Shown here: positions 56,985-64,000 of the stretch, piece after piece
Layout: every line of letters starts with the position of its first letter
How positions within the stretch are numbered: the first letter of the stretch is position 1
Source of the DNA: RHKX01 sp963826475
GTDB lineage: Bacteria; Actinomycetota; Thermoleophilia; Solirubrobacterales; 70-9
DNA length: 64,000 nucleotides
NCBI GenBank assembly: GCA_963826475.1
Contig: CAWGXC010000003.1
Coordinates: 62,001-126,000 of the forward strand
Direction: 5' to 3'
Program-made: the position numbers and the translations under genes
Notes under the pieces: generated by a model
The model's database searches: none
What the model saw: only the letters and a program-made list of their open reading frames with translations
Told to the model about the DNA's origin: nothing

Positions 56985-58473
56985 CGAAGCAGCAGAGGAT
57001 AGCCAGGCGGATTCCGCCCGCCGATCCGTTCCCAAGGCCGTTCTGACCAGCCCGCTCCCCGACCCGCTCGAGCTGGGAGGGGGGACGGCGCTGAGGCTCG
57101 AGGGCACGTTCGAGGGCACCTCCTCACCGCCCGAGCGCCTCAGCGTCCGGCTGGGATCCCTCGTCAGGGAGGTCGATGCGTTCGGGATGCCGGAGCCGCG
57201 CAGCTACGGCCCGGGGTCCCGCTGGTGGGTCATCTTGCCCGTTCCCGCGAGCACCGACCTCGGGACGGCACCGCTGGCGCTGATCGCGACCGGGGCCGAC
57301 GGTGAGGCCGAGTTCCCGCTCGGCGAGCTGCGGGTGGTGCGAAAGCGGGAGGAACCGGGTCCGGCCGTCATTGAGCCGTCCGGGCCGACCGCGTCGGAGC
57401 AGCTCATCGCGATCTGCATGGCCACGCACGAGCCGCCGGCCGAATGGCTTCGACGCCAGCTCGACTCGATTCGGGCTCAGGGGTGGACGAATTGGGTCTG
57501 CCTGATCAGCGACGACGGCTCTTCGCCGGAGGCGTTCGCAGTCCTCGAGCGCGAGGTCGGCGACGACGCGCGGTTCGTCGTCTCGCGATCGTCCGAGCGG
57601 CTCGGCTTCTACGGCAACTTCGAACGTGCGCTGCGGATGATCCCCCCCGAGGCCGAGCTGATCGGGTTCGCCGATCAGGACGACCGCTGGGACCCCGACA
57701 AGCTCGAGGCGATGGTCGAGGTCCTCGGCTCCAACCCGGGCGCCGCCCTCGCCTACAGCGACATGCGGGTGGTCGACGAAGCCGGCGACATCCTCTCCGA
57801 CACCTTCTGGTATCTGCACCAGAACGCCTTCGATGACATCGCGTCGCTTGCCGTCAACAACACGGTCACCGGGGCGGCTTCGCTGTTCCGCCGTGAGCTG
57901 CTCGAGATCGGCCTGCCGTTCCCGCCGCGTCATTCAGACCAGCACTACCACGACCACTGGCTCGCGCTCTGCGCCCTCGCCATCGGCGACATCGCCTATC
58001 TCGATCGGCCGACCTACGACTACACCCGCCACGTCGACTCGGTGACGGTCCAGGCAGCGTTCGAGTGGTACGCGCCCGCGCACGGATTCCGCGCGCAGCT
58101 TCGCCAGCGCTGGCGCCGGATGACCCGCCGCCTGCGGATGGGGACCGCACGCCCCGGCTGGCGGGCGATCTACTTCGACCGCTACCTGCTCTTCCGGCAG
58201 CTCTTCGCCATCCTGGAGCTGCGGGCGGGTGAGCGGATCGAGCCCCGCAAGCGCCGTTCGCTGCAGCTGCTCGTCTCCGCCGAGAGCTCACCTCGAGCTG
58301 CCGCCTGGCTGCTCGCTCGCACCCTGCGCCCGCTGATCGGCCGCCGTGAGACGCAGGGCCGCGAGCGCGTCCTGCTCGGTGGTCTGCTCTGGCGCCGGGT
58401 GATCGGCCGCCGAGCGCGCGCCGGTTCCGAACGCCGGCGGAGTCCAGCTTCTCGTCGGGCAACTGACACCTGA
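56971..58473 (+). CDS. family 2 glycosyltransferase
   Basis: The 500-residue protein has an N-terminal region of about 130 residues of unknown function. A GT-A domain follows, with AICMATHEPPAEWLRRQLDS, VCLISDDGSSPEAF and the metal-binding FADQDDRWDPDK, then NTVTGAASLFRREL and DQHYHDHWLALCALAIGDIA. This is the rhamnosyl/glycosyl transferase pattern (GT2). The C-terminal 120 residues are basic (RQRWRRMTRRLRMG). The sequence does not show which sugar it moves. It is a plus-strand gene inserted between the two halves of the suf locus. Confidence 0.87.
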   Translation: MSERIEAAEDSQADSARRSVPKAVLTSPLPDPLELGGGTALRLEGTFEGTSSPPERLSVRLGSLVREVDAFGMPEPRSYGPGSRWWVILPVPASTDLGTAPLALIATGADGEAEFPLGELRVVRKREEPGPAVIEPSGPTASEQLIAICMATHEPPAEWLRRQLDSIRAQGWTNWVCLISDDGSSPEAFAVLEREVGDDARFVVSRSSERLGFYGNFERALRMIPPEAELIGFADQDDRWDPDKLEAMVEVLGSNPGAALAYSDMRVVDEAGDILSDTFWYLHQNAFDDIASLAVNNTVTGAASLFRRELLEIGLPFPPRHSDQHYHDHWLALCALAIGDIAYLDRPTYDYTRHVDSVTVQAAFEWYAPAHGFRAQLRQRWRRMTRRLRMGTARPGWRAIYFDRYLLFRQLFAILELRAGERIEPRKRRSLQLLVSAESSPRAAAWLLARTLRPLIGRRETQGRERVLLGGLLWRRVIGRRARAGSERRRSPASRRATDT

Positions 58474-58704
58474 ACGAGTAGGGGTGAGTCCGCCAGGTCG
58501 GCCCAAGGCGTGGTTTGGCAGGGGAGGGGGAGGTGCGTGGGGGGTCCGGTTCCTTCGCGAGGGGTCTCGGCGGACGCGCCTCCCTGGGTCGATCCGGCCC
58601 ATCGCTTCGAGGCACCGTGGCCGCCACGGCAGTCGCTCCACCTTCCCTCCGCAGTCCGAACGCAGCCCAACCCGGCTGGCGGTGTCGCTACCGACGCGCC
58701 GGAA
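58474..58704. other. gene-free stretch between convergent genes
   Basis: This 231-base GC-rich interval lies between the 3' ends of the glycosyltransferase and sufU. It contains a G-rich run (GGGGAGGGGGAGGTGCGTGG) but no convincing gene, promoter or strong hairpin. Confidence 0.5.
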
Positions 58705-59136
58705 CTAAATCTGAGTGGGGTCCACAAGCTCGGGATCGACCTGTTGGCCCTCGTCCTCCCAATCCGCCGGCGAGCCGAGGCTGGCGGACTTGACGACCTT
58801 GAGGCCGAGCATCGCGCACTTCATGCGGGTGGCGGAGATGTCGATGCCGAGCAACTCGAGCACGTATTCCTTGGGGAGGTGCAGCAGCTCTTCGCGGGTC
58901 TTGCCGAGGAGCTCGTCCGTCAGCAGGGAGGTCGCCGCCGTCGAGATGGCACAGCCCTGACCCTCGAACGAGATCTCGCTGACCCTGCCGTCGTCGTCGA
59001 GCTTGATGAAGACGTGCTGCTCGTCGCCGCAGAACGGATTGGTGTCCTCGTAGTCGAGGTCGTGCTCGGGGAGCCGGCCGAAGTTGTGCGGCCGCTTGTA
59101 ATGCTCGAGGATCTGATCCCGGTAGAGCTCGTCCAT
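58705..59136 (-). CDS. sufU: SufU (IscU/NifU-N-type) sulfur-transfer protein
   Basis: The 143-residue protein starts MDELYRDQILEHYKRPHNFG. The three cysteines and the Asp of Gram-positive SufU are present: NPFCGDEQ, EGQGCAISTAATSLL and RMKCAMLGLKVV. The zinc-bound SufU takes persulfide from SufS. ATG 59136 overlaps the sufS stop by one base (TGATG). Longer frames upstream have no family similarity. Confidence 0.94.
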   Translation of the reverse strand: MDELYRDQILEHYKRPHNFGRLPEHDLDYEDTNPFCGDEQHVFIKLDDDGRVSEISFEGQGCAISTAATSLLTDELLGKTREELLHLPKEYVLELLGIDISATRMKCAMLGLKVVKSASLGSPADWEDEGQQVDPELVDPTQI

Positions 59137-60401
59137 CAGTCGATCCTGAAGATGCGCCGGGCCTCGTGGAGGCCATCGACGAGACGGTCGATCTCCTCGG
59201 CCGTGGTGTAGATGCCGAAGCTCGCCCGGGCGGTTGCCGCGACGCCGAGGCGATCCATCAGCGGCTGGGCGCAATGATGACCTGCCCTGACCGCGATCCC
59301 GTGGCGATCGAGGATCTCGGCGACGTCGTGGGCGTGAACCCCATCGAGCTCGAAGGAGACGGGGCCGACCCGCTCCTCACTTGCCGGCGGGCCGAAGACC
59401 CGCAGACCGGGGACCTCCTCGAGCCGCGGGAGCGCGTAAGCGGTGATCTCGCGCTCATGGGCGAGAACGGAATCCATGCCGATCCCGTCGAGCCAGCGCA
59501 AAGCCGCGGCGAGCCCGATGGCCTGGGCGATGGCAGGGGTGCCCGCCTCGAATCGCGCGGGCGGGTCGGCGTACGTGATCGCCCCCCGGCTGACCTTTCG
59601 GATCATCGAGCCGCCACCGAGGAACGGCGGCATCTCACGCAGCAGGTCCAGGCGTGCCCAGAGGGCTCCGATGCCCGTCGGGCCATATGCCTTGTGGCCG
59701 GTGAAGGCGTAGAAGTCGACGCCGAGCGCCCCGACGTCGACCGCCATCTTGGGTACCGCCTGAGCCCCGTCGACGAGGACCAGCGCTCCGGCATCGTGGG
59801 CGCGGCGGGTGATCTCCTCGATCGGGTTGATCGTGCCGAGCACGTTGGAGAGATGCGTGATCGCCAGCAGCTTCGGCTTGCGGGAGAGCGCCTCCTCGAG
59901 CTCGGCCCCGACCAGCTCGCCATCGTCACCGACGCCGATCCAGTCGAGCTCCGCGCCGACGGACTCGGCGAGCTGATGCCAGGGCACGATGTTGGAGTGA
60001 TGCTCCATCTCGGTCAGCGCGATCCGGTCGCCCGGGCCGACGTTGGCGGCGCCCCAGGCGCGGGCGACGAGGTTGATCGCCTCGGTCGCGTTGCGGACGA
60101 AGATCAGCTCGCGGCGGTCCGCGGCCCCGAGGTGGTCGGCGACCGTGGCCCTTGCGCCCTCGTACGCCGCCGTGGCCTCTCCCGACAGCGTGTGGGAGCC
60201 GCGGTGGACGTTTGAGTGGTTGCGTCGCTCGTAGCGGTCAACCGCCTCGATCGAGGCGAGTGCGCGCTGCGAGCTGGCGCCGGAGTCGAGGTAGGCGAGC
60301 AGCTGGTCGCCGATCCGCCGGGTCAGCGTCGGAAATGACTCCCGCACCCGCTCGACGTCGAACGGGGTCTTGGTTGCCGCAAGTCCCTCGGGTGCTGCCA
60401 T
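59136..60401 (-). CDS. sufS: SufS cysteine desulfurase
   Basis: The 421-residue class II aminotransferase-fold enzyme has the PLP lysine in YAFTGHKAYGPTGIG (about Lys237). The catalytic persulfide Cys lies in VRAGHHCAQPLM (about Cys377). VLVDGAQAVPKM binds PLP, and EMEHHSNIVPWHQLA is a typical class II segment. It removes sulfur from cysteine and passes it to SufU, whose gene overlaps its stop. sufC lies 22 bases upstream on the same strand, so the three form one unit. Confidence 0.96.
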   Translation of the reverse strand: MAAPEGLAATKTPFDVERVRESFPTLTRRIGDQLLAYLDSGASSQRALASIEAVDRYERRNHSNVHRGSHTLSGEATAAYEGARATVADHLGAADRRELIFVRNATEAINLVARAWGAANVGPGDRIALTEMEHHSNIVPWHQLAESVGAELDWIGVGDDGELVGAELEEALSRKPKLLAITHLSNVLGTINPIEEITRRAHDAGALVLVDGAQAVPKMAVDVGALGVDFYAFTGHKAYGPTGIGALWARLDLLREMPPFLGGGSMIRKVSRGAITYADPPARFEAGTPAIAQAIGLAAALRWLDGIGMDSVLAHEREITAYALPRLEEVPGLRVFGPPASEERVGPVSFELDGVHAHDVAEILDRHGIAVRAGHHCAQPLMDRLGVAATARASFGIYTTAEEIDRLVDGLHEARRIFRID

Positions 60402-60423
60402 GGAGATTGCGGAGGCGGTGCCG

Positions 60424-61188
60424 CTAGGCGGCTGCCGCCACCTCCTCCTTGATCCAGCCGTAGCCCTTGTCCTCGAGCACGGCGACGAGCTCCGGGCCGC
60501 CCTGCTTGACGATCCTGCCCTCGTACATGACGTGCACCTTGTCGGGCTCGACCATGTGAAGGATGCGCTGGTAGTGGGTGATGATCAGGACCCCCATCTC
60601 GGGGCCGGCGAAGCGGTTTACGCCCGCTGCGACGGTGCGAAGCGCATCGATGTCGAGGCCTGAGTCGGTCTCGTCGAGCACCGCCACGCGCGGCTTCAGC
60701 AGCGCCATCTGGAGCATCTCCATGCGCTTCTTCTCACCGCCGGAGAAGCCCTCGTTGAGGTAGCGGCTCGAGAACTCACGCGGAACGTCCATCAGCTCCA
60801 TCGCCTCCTGCGTGGTGCGGGCGAACTCCTTCAGCTTGATCTCGGGCTCGCCCTGAGCCTCGCGGCGGGCGTTGACGATCATGCGCAGGTACTTGGCGAC
60901 GGTCACCCCGGGCACCGAGACCGGGTACTGGAAGGCCATGAAGAGTCCGGCGCGGGAGCGCTCGTCCGGAGCGGCCTCGGTGATGTCCTCCCCGTTGAAG
61001 CTGATGCTGCCCTCGCTGACGGTGAGGCCCGGGTGGCCCATGATCGCGTTGGCGAGGGTCGACTTGCCGGAGCCGTTGGGGCCCATCAGAGCGTGGATCT
61101 CGCCGCGCCCGACCTCGAGGTCGAGGCCCTTGAGAATCTGCTTCTCCTCGGCGGCTACGTGCAGGTTCTTGATCTCCAGGTCGGCCAA
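60424..61188 (-). CDS. sufC: SufC ABC-type ATPase
   Basis: The 254-residue ATPase has MGPNGSGKSTLANAIMGH (Walker A), FSGGEKKRMEMLQMALL (signature), VAVLDETDSGLDIDALR (Walker B) and IITHYQRIL, as in SufC. The TTG start at 61188 follows GGAGAAAAA. It drives conformational change in the SufB-SufD scaffold encoded 4 kb away. It is the first structural gene behind the Rrf2 regulator. Confidence 0.95.
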   Translation of the reverse strand: MADLEIKNLHVAAEEKQILKGLDLEVGRGEIHALMGPNGSGKSTLANAIMGHPGLTVSEGSISFNGEDITEAAPDERSRAGLFMAFQYPVSVPGVTVAKYLRMIVNARREAQGEPEIKLKEFARTTQEAMELMDVPREFSSRYLNEGFSGGEKKRMEMLQMALLKPRVAVLDETDSGLDIDALRTVAAGVNRFAGPEMGVLIITHYQRILHMVEPDKVHVMYEGRIVKQGGPELVAVLEDKGYGWIKEEVAAAA

Positions 61189-61234
61189 TTTTTCTCCAGT
61201 CTCAGGTCGGTTTACGGGTGAGCTGCCGGCACCC

Positions 61235-61699
61235 TCAGGCGCCGGCGGTGGCGGGGATCCGTAGATCCCGGCGCTCGAACTCGACGAGCTCCTCGAGGGT
61301 GGTTCCGGCAAGCGCGCGGGTGATCCCCCCCTGAACTCGCGTCCACAGCAACTTGGTCGAGCAGGCGACGTCCCCGTCTGATTCGTGGGAGCAGAGAACC
61401 CGTCCCTCGCGGTCGTCCCGGAAGCAGTCCATCGGCGCAATCGACCCCTCGAGGGCCTCGACGACCTCGAGCATCCGAATCTCAGCGGCGGGCCGGGCCA
61501 GCCGGTAGCCGCCGTGGGCACCGCGCTGGGAGCTGACCAACCCTGCATCTCGCAGCTTGGCGACGAGATGCTCGAGATAGGACAGCGGCAGGTTCTCCGA
61601 TTCGGCAAGCGAGCCCAGCGCCGCGGGACTTTCGCCCTCGCGCCTGCCCAGCGCAACCATCAGCCGGATTCCGTACTCAGCCTTCGTCGAGAACAACAT
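61235..61699 (-). CDS. Rrf2-family regulator (IscR/SufR-like)
   Basis: The 154-residue winged-helix protein begins MLFSTKAEYGIRLMVALGRR, with SENLPLSYLEHLVAKLRDAG and RGAHGGYRLARPAAEIRMLE. Three cysteines (PMDCFRDDREGRVLCSHESD, then DVAC) match the Fe-S ligand loop of IscR-like sensors. It likely binds a cluster and controls suf transcription, beginning with the sufC unit it heads. ATG 61699 has TAGGAT eight bases upstream (61708-61713), so a leaderless mRNA is predicted. Confidence 0.9.
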   Translation of the reverse strand: MLFSTKAEYGIRLMVALGRREGESPAALGSLAESENLPLSYLEHLVAKLRDAGLVSSQRGAHGGYRLARPAAEIRMLEVVEALEGSIAPMDCFRDDREGRVLCSHESDGDVACSTKLLWTRVQGGITRALAGTTLEELVEFERRDLRIPATAGA

Positions 61700-61707
61700 C
61701 TGGCTAA

Positions 61708-61713
61708 ATCCTA
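61708..61713 (-). promoter_or_regulatory. -10-like TAGGAT of the Rrf2/suf unit
   Basis: TAGGAT lies eight bases before ATG 61699 on the minus strand and is overlapped by GGATTTAGCC, which resembles a sequence at the second suf promoter (56529-56541). It may include the Rrf2 operator. Confidence 0.4.
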
Positions 61714-61726
61714 GCGATTCAGTCGG

Positions 61727-62377
61727 TTATCCCTCGAGGTCCTCGCCTTGCGATGCCATTCTGCGGACGAGCAGCCGCCAGGGGTGGATGACCACCCGCC
61801 CGCTGGCGGCGCTGCGCAGGGCGCGGCCGAGCAGCGTCCCGGAGACACCGTCGGCCGGCAGCTCCAGCACGAGCTCCAGCTGGCCGGCGGCCGTCCGGCG
61901 CGGCTTGGGATCGCTCACCGAGAGGCTGCGGAACAGCTCGATCGCGTCGGCGTTCTCCTCGAGGATGACCGCGACGAACCGCTCGATCCCATTCTCGCGG
62001 GCGCGCTCCACCAGCCGTTCGAGCAGAGCGGTCGCAGCGCCGCGGCCCTGCCAGTCGTCGACGATTGCGACGGCGACCTCAGCCTCGGCCGGACGCTCGC
62101 CGCGGACGTAACGAGCGACGCCCACCGGTTCGTCGCCGGGGCCGATGGCGATGACCGCCTCGTGGTCGCGATGATCGACCTCGGTGAGGTATCTGAGGTC
62201 GGCGTCCGTGAGCCGCTTCAGCGGGGAGAAGAAGCGCCGGTAGCGCGACTCGGGACCCATCCGCTCGAAGGCGGCGACGATCGTGGCCTTGTCGTCGGGC
62301 CGGACCTCGCGCAGCACCAGCTCGGAGCCGTCGCGGAGTGTGCGGGTGCTGGCGTCATGTGTAGGTGCTGCGGCCAC
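61727..62377 (-). CDS. GNAT-family N-acetyltransferase
   Basis: The 216-residue protein has the GNAT core with VLREVRPDDKATIVAAFERM, VAVAIVDDWQGRGAATALLE (acetyl-CoA loop Q-G-R-G-A-A) and RFVAVILEENADAIELFRSL. The N-terminal part resembles the acetyltransferase domain attached to acyl-CoA synthetases, but here it stands alone. GTG 62377 is the suggested start; longer frames run into the 5' end of the divergent methyltransferase. The substrate is unknown. Confidence 0.78.
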   Translation of the reverse strand: MAAAPTHDASTRTLRDGSELVLREVRPDDKATIVAAFERMGPESRYRRFFSPLKRLTDADLRYLTEVDHRDHEAVIAIGPGDEPVGVARYVRGERPAEAEVAVAIVDDWQGRGAATALLERLVERARENGIERFVAVILEENADAIELFRSLSVSDPKPRRTAAGQLELVLELPADGVSGTLLGRALRSAASGRVVIHPWRLLVRRMASQGEDLEG

Positions 62378-62438
62378 TCGGTTAGATTCGCGTCGTCGTG
62401 CCCGGGAGGGCCCAAAGTACCTGAGCGGTGAGGAGTCC

Positions 62439-63311
62439 ATGGCCGAGCGCGCGCAAACGTCGAAGACGAGGTTCGTCCTCAAGGAGCTCTATTACTCGCG
62501 GGCCCTGCGCGCGGTTGCGTACGCACCGATCGACGCGTTCGAGCGGCTCACGGGTCGCAGGGACGAGCTCACCCCTCCTCGCCGGCTGCAGTACGTCGGG
62601 GCGCGCGCCGACTTCGAGGCCGCCGGCGTTTTCTGGCGCGATCAGCTCGTCAACGTCCACGGACTGAGTCCGAGCGGGGACGTGCTCGACATCGGATGCG
62701 GAATCGGGCGCAACGCCGTCGCGCTCACTTCGCACCTGCAATCGGGGACCTACGAGGGGTTCGACATCGTCCCGCAGTTCATCCGCTGGTGCCAGCGGCA
62801 CATAACGCCGCGCCATCCGAACTTCCGCTTCCAGCTGGCCGGGGTCCGCAACCGGCATTACAACCGCCAGGGTGGGCGTCCGGCGAACCGGTACGAGTTC
62901 CCCTACCCGCCGCAGTCGTTCGACATGGCGTTCGCCGCTTCGGTCTTCACCCACATGGAGCCCGACGGAATCCGTCAGTACCTGGCTGAGTCACGGCGGG
63001 TCCTGCGGCCGGGGGGAAGGCTGATCTGCACGTTCTTCGTCCTCGATCCCGTCGTCAGGGATCTCCTGGAGCGCCGTCAAGGCGCCTTCTCCCTCGACCA
63101 CAGCTTCGTCGACTCCGAGGGCACGCCGTACCTGGGAGCTTCCCAGCGCGTTCCCGAATATTGCATCGGCATCGATGAAGCTGACGTGCTGCGGATCGTC
63201 GAGGAGGTCAACCTCGAGCTCCTCGAGCCGATCATCCACGGCAGCTGGTCCGGGCGGACCGGGGTGGAGGGCGATTACCAGGACATGCTCGTCCTGCGCC
63301 GGCCCGATTGA
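62439..63311 (+). CDS. SAM-dependent methyltransferase
   Basis: The 290-residue class I methyltransferase has VLDIGCGIGRNAVAL (SAM motif I), GFDIVPQFIRWC, SFDMAFAASVFTHMEPDGIR (motif IV and post) and VLRPGGRLICTFFVL. A basic N-terminal region of about 70 residues precedes the domain. The substrate is unknown, but the C-terminal half with HGSWSGRTGVEGDYQDMLVL resembles methyltransferases of glycan or lipid modification. ATG 62439 has GTGAGGAG just upstream, unlike the leaderless genes nearby. Confidence 0.82.
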   Translation: MAERAQTSKTRFVLKELYYSRALRAVAYAPIDAFERLTGRRDELTPPRRLQYVGARADFEAAGVFWRDQLVNVHGLSPSGDVLDIGCGIGRNAVALTSHLQSGTYEGFDIVPQFIRWCQRHITPRHPNFRFQLAGVRNRHYNRQGGRPANRYEFPYPPQSFDMAFAASVFTHMEPDGIRQYLAESRRVLRPGGRLICTFFVLDPVVRDLLERRQGAFSLDHSFVDSEGTPYLGASQRVPEYCIGIDEADVLRIVEEVNLELLEPIIHGSWSGRTGVEGDYQDMLVLRRPD

Positions 63312-63327
63312 GCCGGCGGCCCACCGC

Positions 63328-63999
63328 TCAGGGTTCGATCAGGCCTCGCCGAATGGCGTAACGGACGAGCTCCACCCGGTCGCGCATGCCGAGCTTGCGC
63401 ATCGCGTTCGAGCGATGGTTCTCGGCGGTCTTCTCCGCCAGGCCGAGCAGCTCGGCGATCTCCTTGTTGGTGTGGGCCTCGGCGACGAGCTTGACGACCT
63501 CCTCCTCGCGGGGCGTGAGGTCGTCCTCGCGGCTATCGCCCTCGCCGAGCACGTCGCGGATCAGCGCCTGCTGAGCCTCGGGCGTCAGGAACGGCTCCCC
63601 TCGCTCGACCGCATGGATGGCGTCGATCAGGTCGCTGTCGGCGGCGCGCTTGAGAACGTAGCCCGACGCGCCCGCCTTCAACGCCTCGAAGAGGTAGCGC
63701 TCCTCGTCGTGCATCGAGAGGATCAGCACCGCGACCTCCGGGGCCTGCTCGCGGATGGCTCGGGTCGCCTCGAGCCCATTGAGATGGGGCATCTTGACGT
63801 CGAGGATCGCCAGGTCGGGACGCAACTCGACTGCCAGCTTGAGCGCTTCGGCGCCATCAGCCGCCTCAGCGACGACGTCGATGCCGTCGACGCTCTCGAG
63901 CAGCATGCGCACGCCGGAGCGGACGATTCCGTGATCGTCGGCGATCAGAACGCGCATAGGTGTTGGCGGAGCTCGAAGTTCATCATCTGTGCTGATCAT
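63328..63999 (-). CDS. NarL/FixJ-type response regulator
   Basis: The 223-residue protein has a receiver domain (MRVLIADDHGIVRSGVRMLL, with the phospho-acceptor Asp in LAILDVKMPH and the Lys in GASGYVLKRA). A LuxR-type HTH follows (LTPREEEVVKLVAEAHTNKE and ENHRSNAMRKLGM). It regulates transcription after phosphorylation by a sensor kinase, whose gene probably lies just beyond the window end; the ATGA at 63999 may overlap its stop. The conventional start is ATG 63957; ATG 63999 adds 14 residues. Confidence 0.9.
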   Translation of the reverse strand: MISTDDELRAPPTPMRVLIADDHGIVRSGVRMLLESVDGIDVVAEAADGAEALKLAVELRPDLAILDVKMPHLNGLEATRAIREQAPEVAVLILSMHDEERYLFEALKAGASGYVLKRAADSDLIDAIHAVERGEPFLTPEAQQALIRDVLGEGDSREDDLTPREEEVVKLVAEAHTNKEIAELLGLAEKTAENHRSNAMRKLGMRDRVELVRYAIRRGLIEP

Positions 64000-64000
64000 C

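Noticed and set aside
58474..58704. Possible small gene between the glycosyltransferase and sufU
   Set aside because: Open frames here are short, Arg/Gly/Ser-rich, lack ribosome sites and run into sufU.
1..64000. tRNA, rRNA or insertion-sequence genes
   Set aside because: No cloverleaf-like intergenic segment, ribosomal sequence or transposase frame was recognised by reading; a covariance-model search would be needed to exclude them fully.

Overview
The window is a 64 kb piece of a very GC-rich bacterial chromosome. Gene content suggests an actinobacterium, most likely of the Thermoleophilia/Solirubrobacterales type. This placement is inferred from secreted proteins ending in RTX-like calcium-binding repeats, a WS/DGAT acyltransferase, TAT-exported phospholipase C, LCP and MarP-like envelope proteins, an AddAB-like nuclease and a SUF iron-sulfur system; there is no rRNA to confirm it. 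Genes are dense. No tRNA, rRNA, insertion sequence or CRISPR array was seen, and no gene-free stretch exceeds about 260 bases.

Layout. 1-3824: end of the F1F0 ATP synthase operon (atpA 3' part, atpG, atpD with two compensating frameshifts, atpC). 3856-7544: a small secreted protein, an M20 peptidase and an LCP-family envelope protein. 7563-13467: sugar-nucleotide genes (UDP-glucose dehydrogenase interrupted by an intein at its catalytic cysteine, two nucleotidyltransferases, a phosphoglucose/phosphomannose isomerase). 13464-17022: homoserine kinase and a three-gene ABC-2 exporter. 17124-25587: S15-type hydrolase, orphan ParA with a palindromic operator, Zn-ribbon and SRPBCC proteins, lipoprotein, PBP, MarP-like protease, HxlR regulator. 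25592-32855: AddB/AddA-like helicase-nuclease plus a gamma-glutamylcyclotransferase-like protein. 32986-34339: two small genes separated by an array of 109-bp palindromic repeats. 34436-37937: phosphoesterase/phospholipase C/RTX operon. 37992-43218: acetyltransferase-like, HAD, FxsA, SufT-like and HD-GYP genes. 43215-49517: transporter, WS/DGAT, RDD protein, IspH, thioredoxin-fold protein, TenA-like protein. 49648-52496: a five-gene membrane/cupredoxin cassette that may handle metal. 52493-61699: two secreted proteins and a SUF locus split by a glycosyltransferase. 61727-64000: GNAT, methyltransferase and a NarL-type response regulator.

Themes. (1) The UDP-glucose dehydrogenase intein sits exactly before the catalytic Cys. 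(2) A family of imperfect palindromes of about 105-109 bp lies directly behind stop codons at three loci; a compensatory base-pair change supports a conserved hairpin. (3) About nineteen genes have a TAnnnT -10-like hexamer 6-10 nt before the start codon and no Shine-Dalgarno, indicating widespread leaderless transcription. (4) The 49.6-52.5 kb cassette (degenerate cupredoxin, polytopic protein with a predicted mature N-terminal His, and small TM proteins, one with an HSGHW motif) is the best candidate for an undescribed system.
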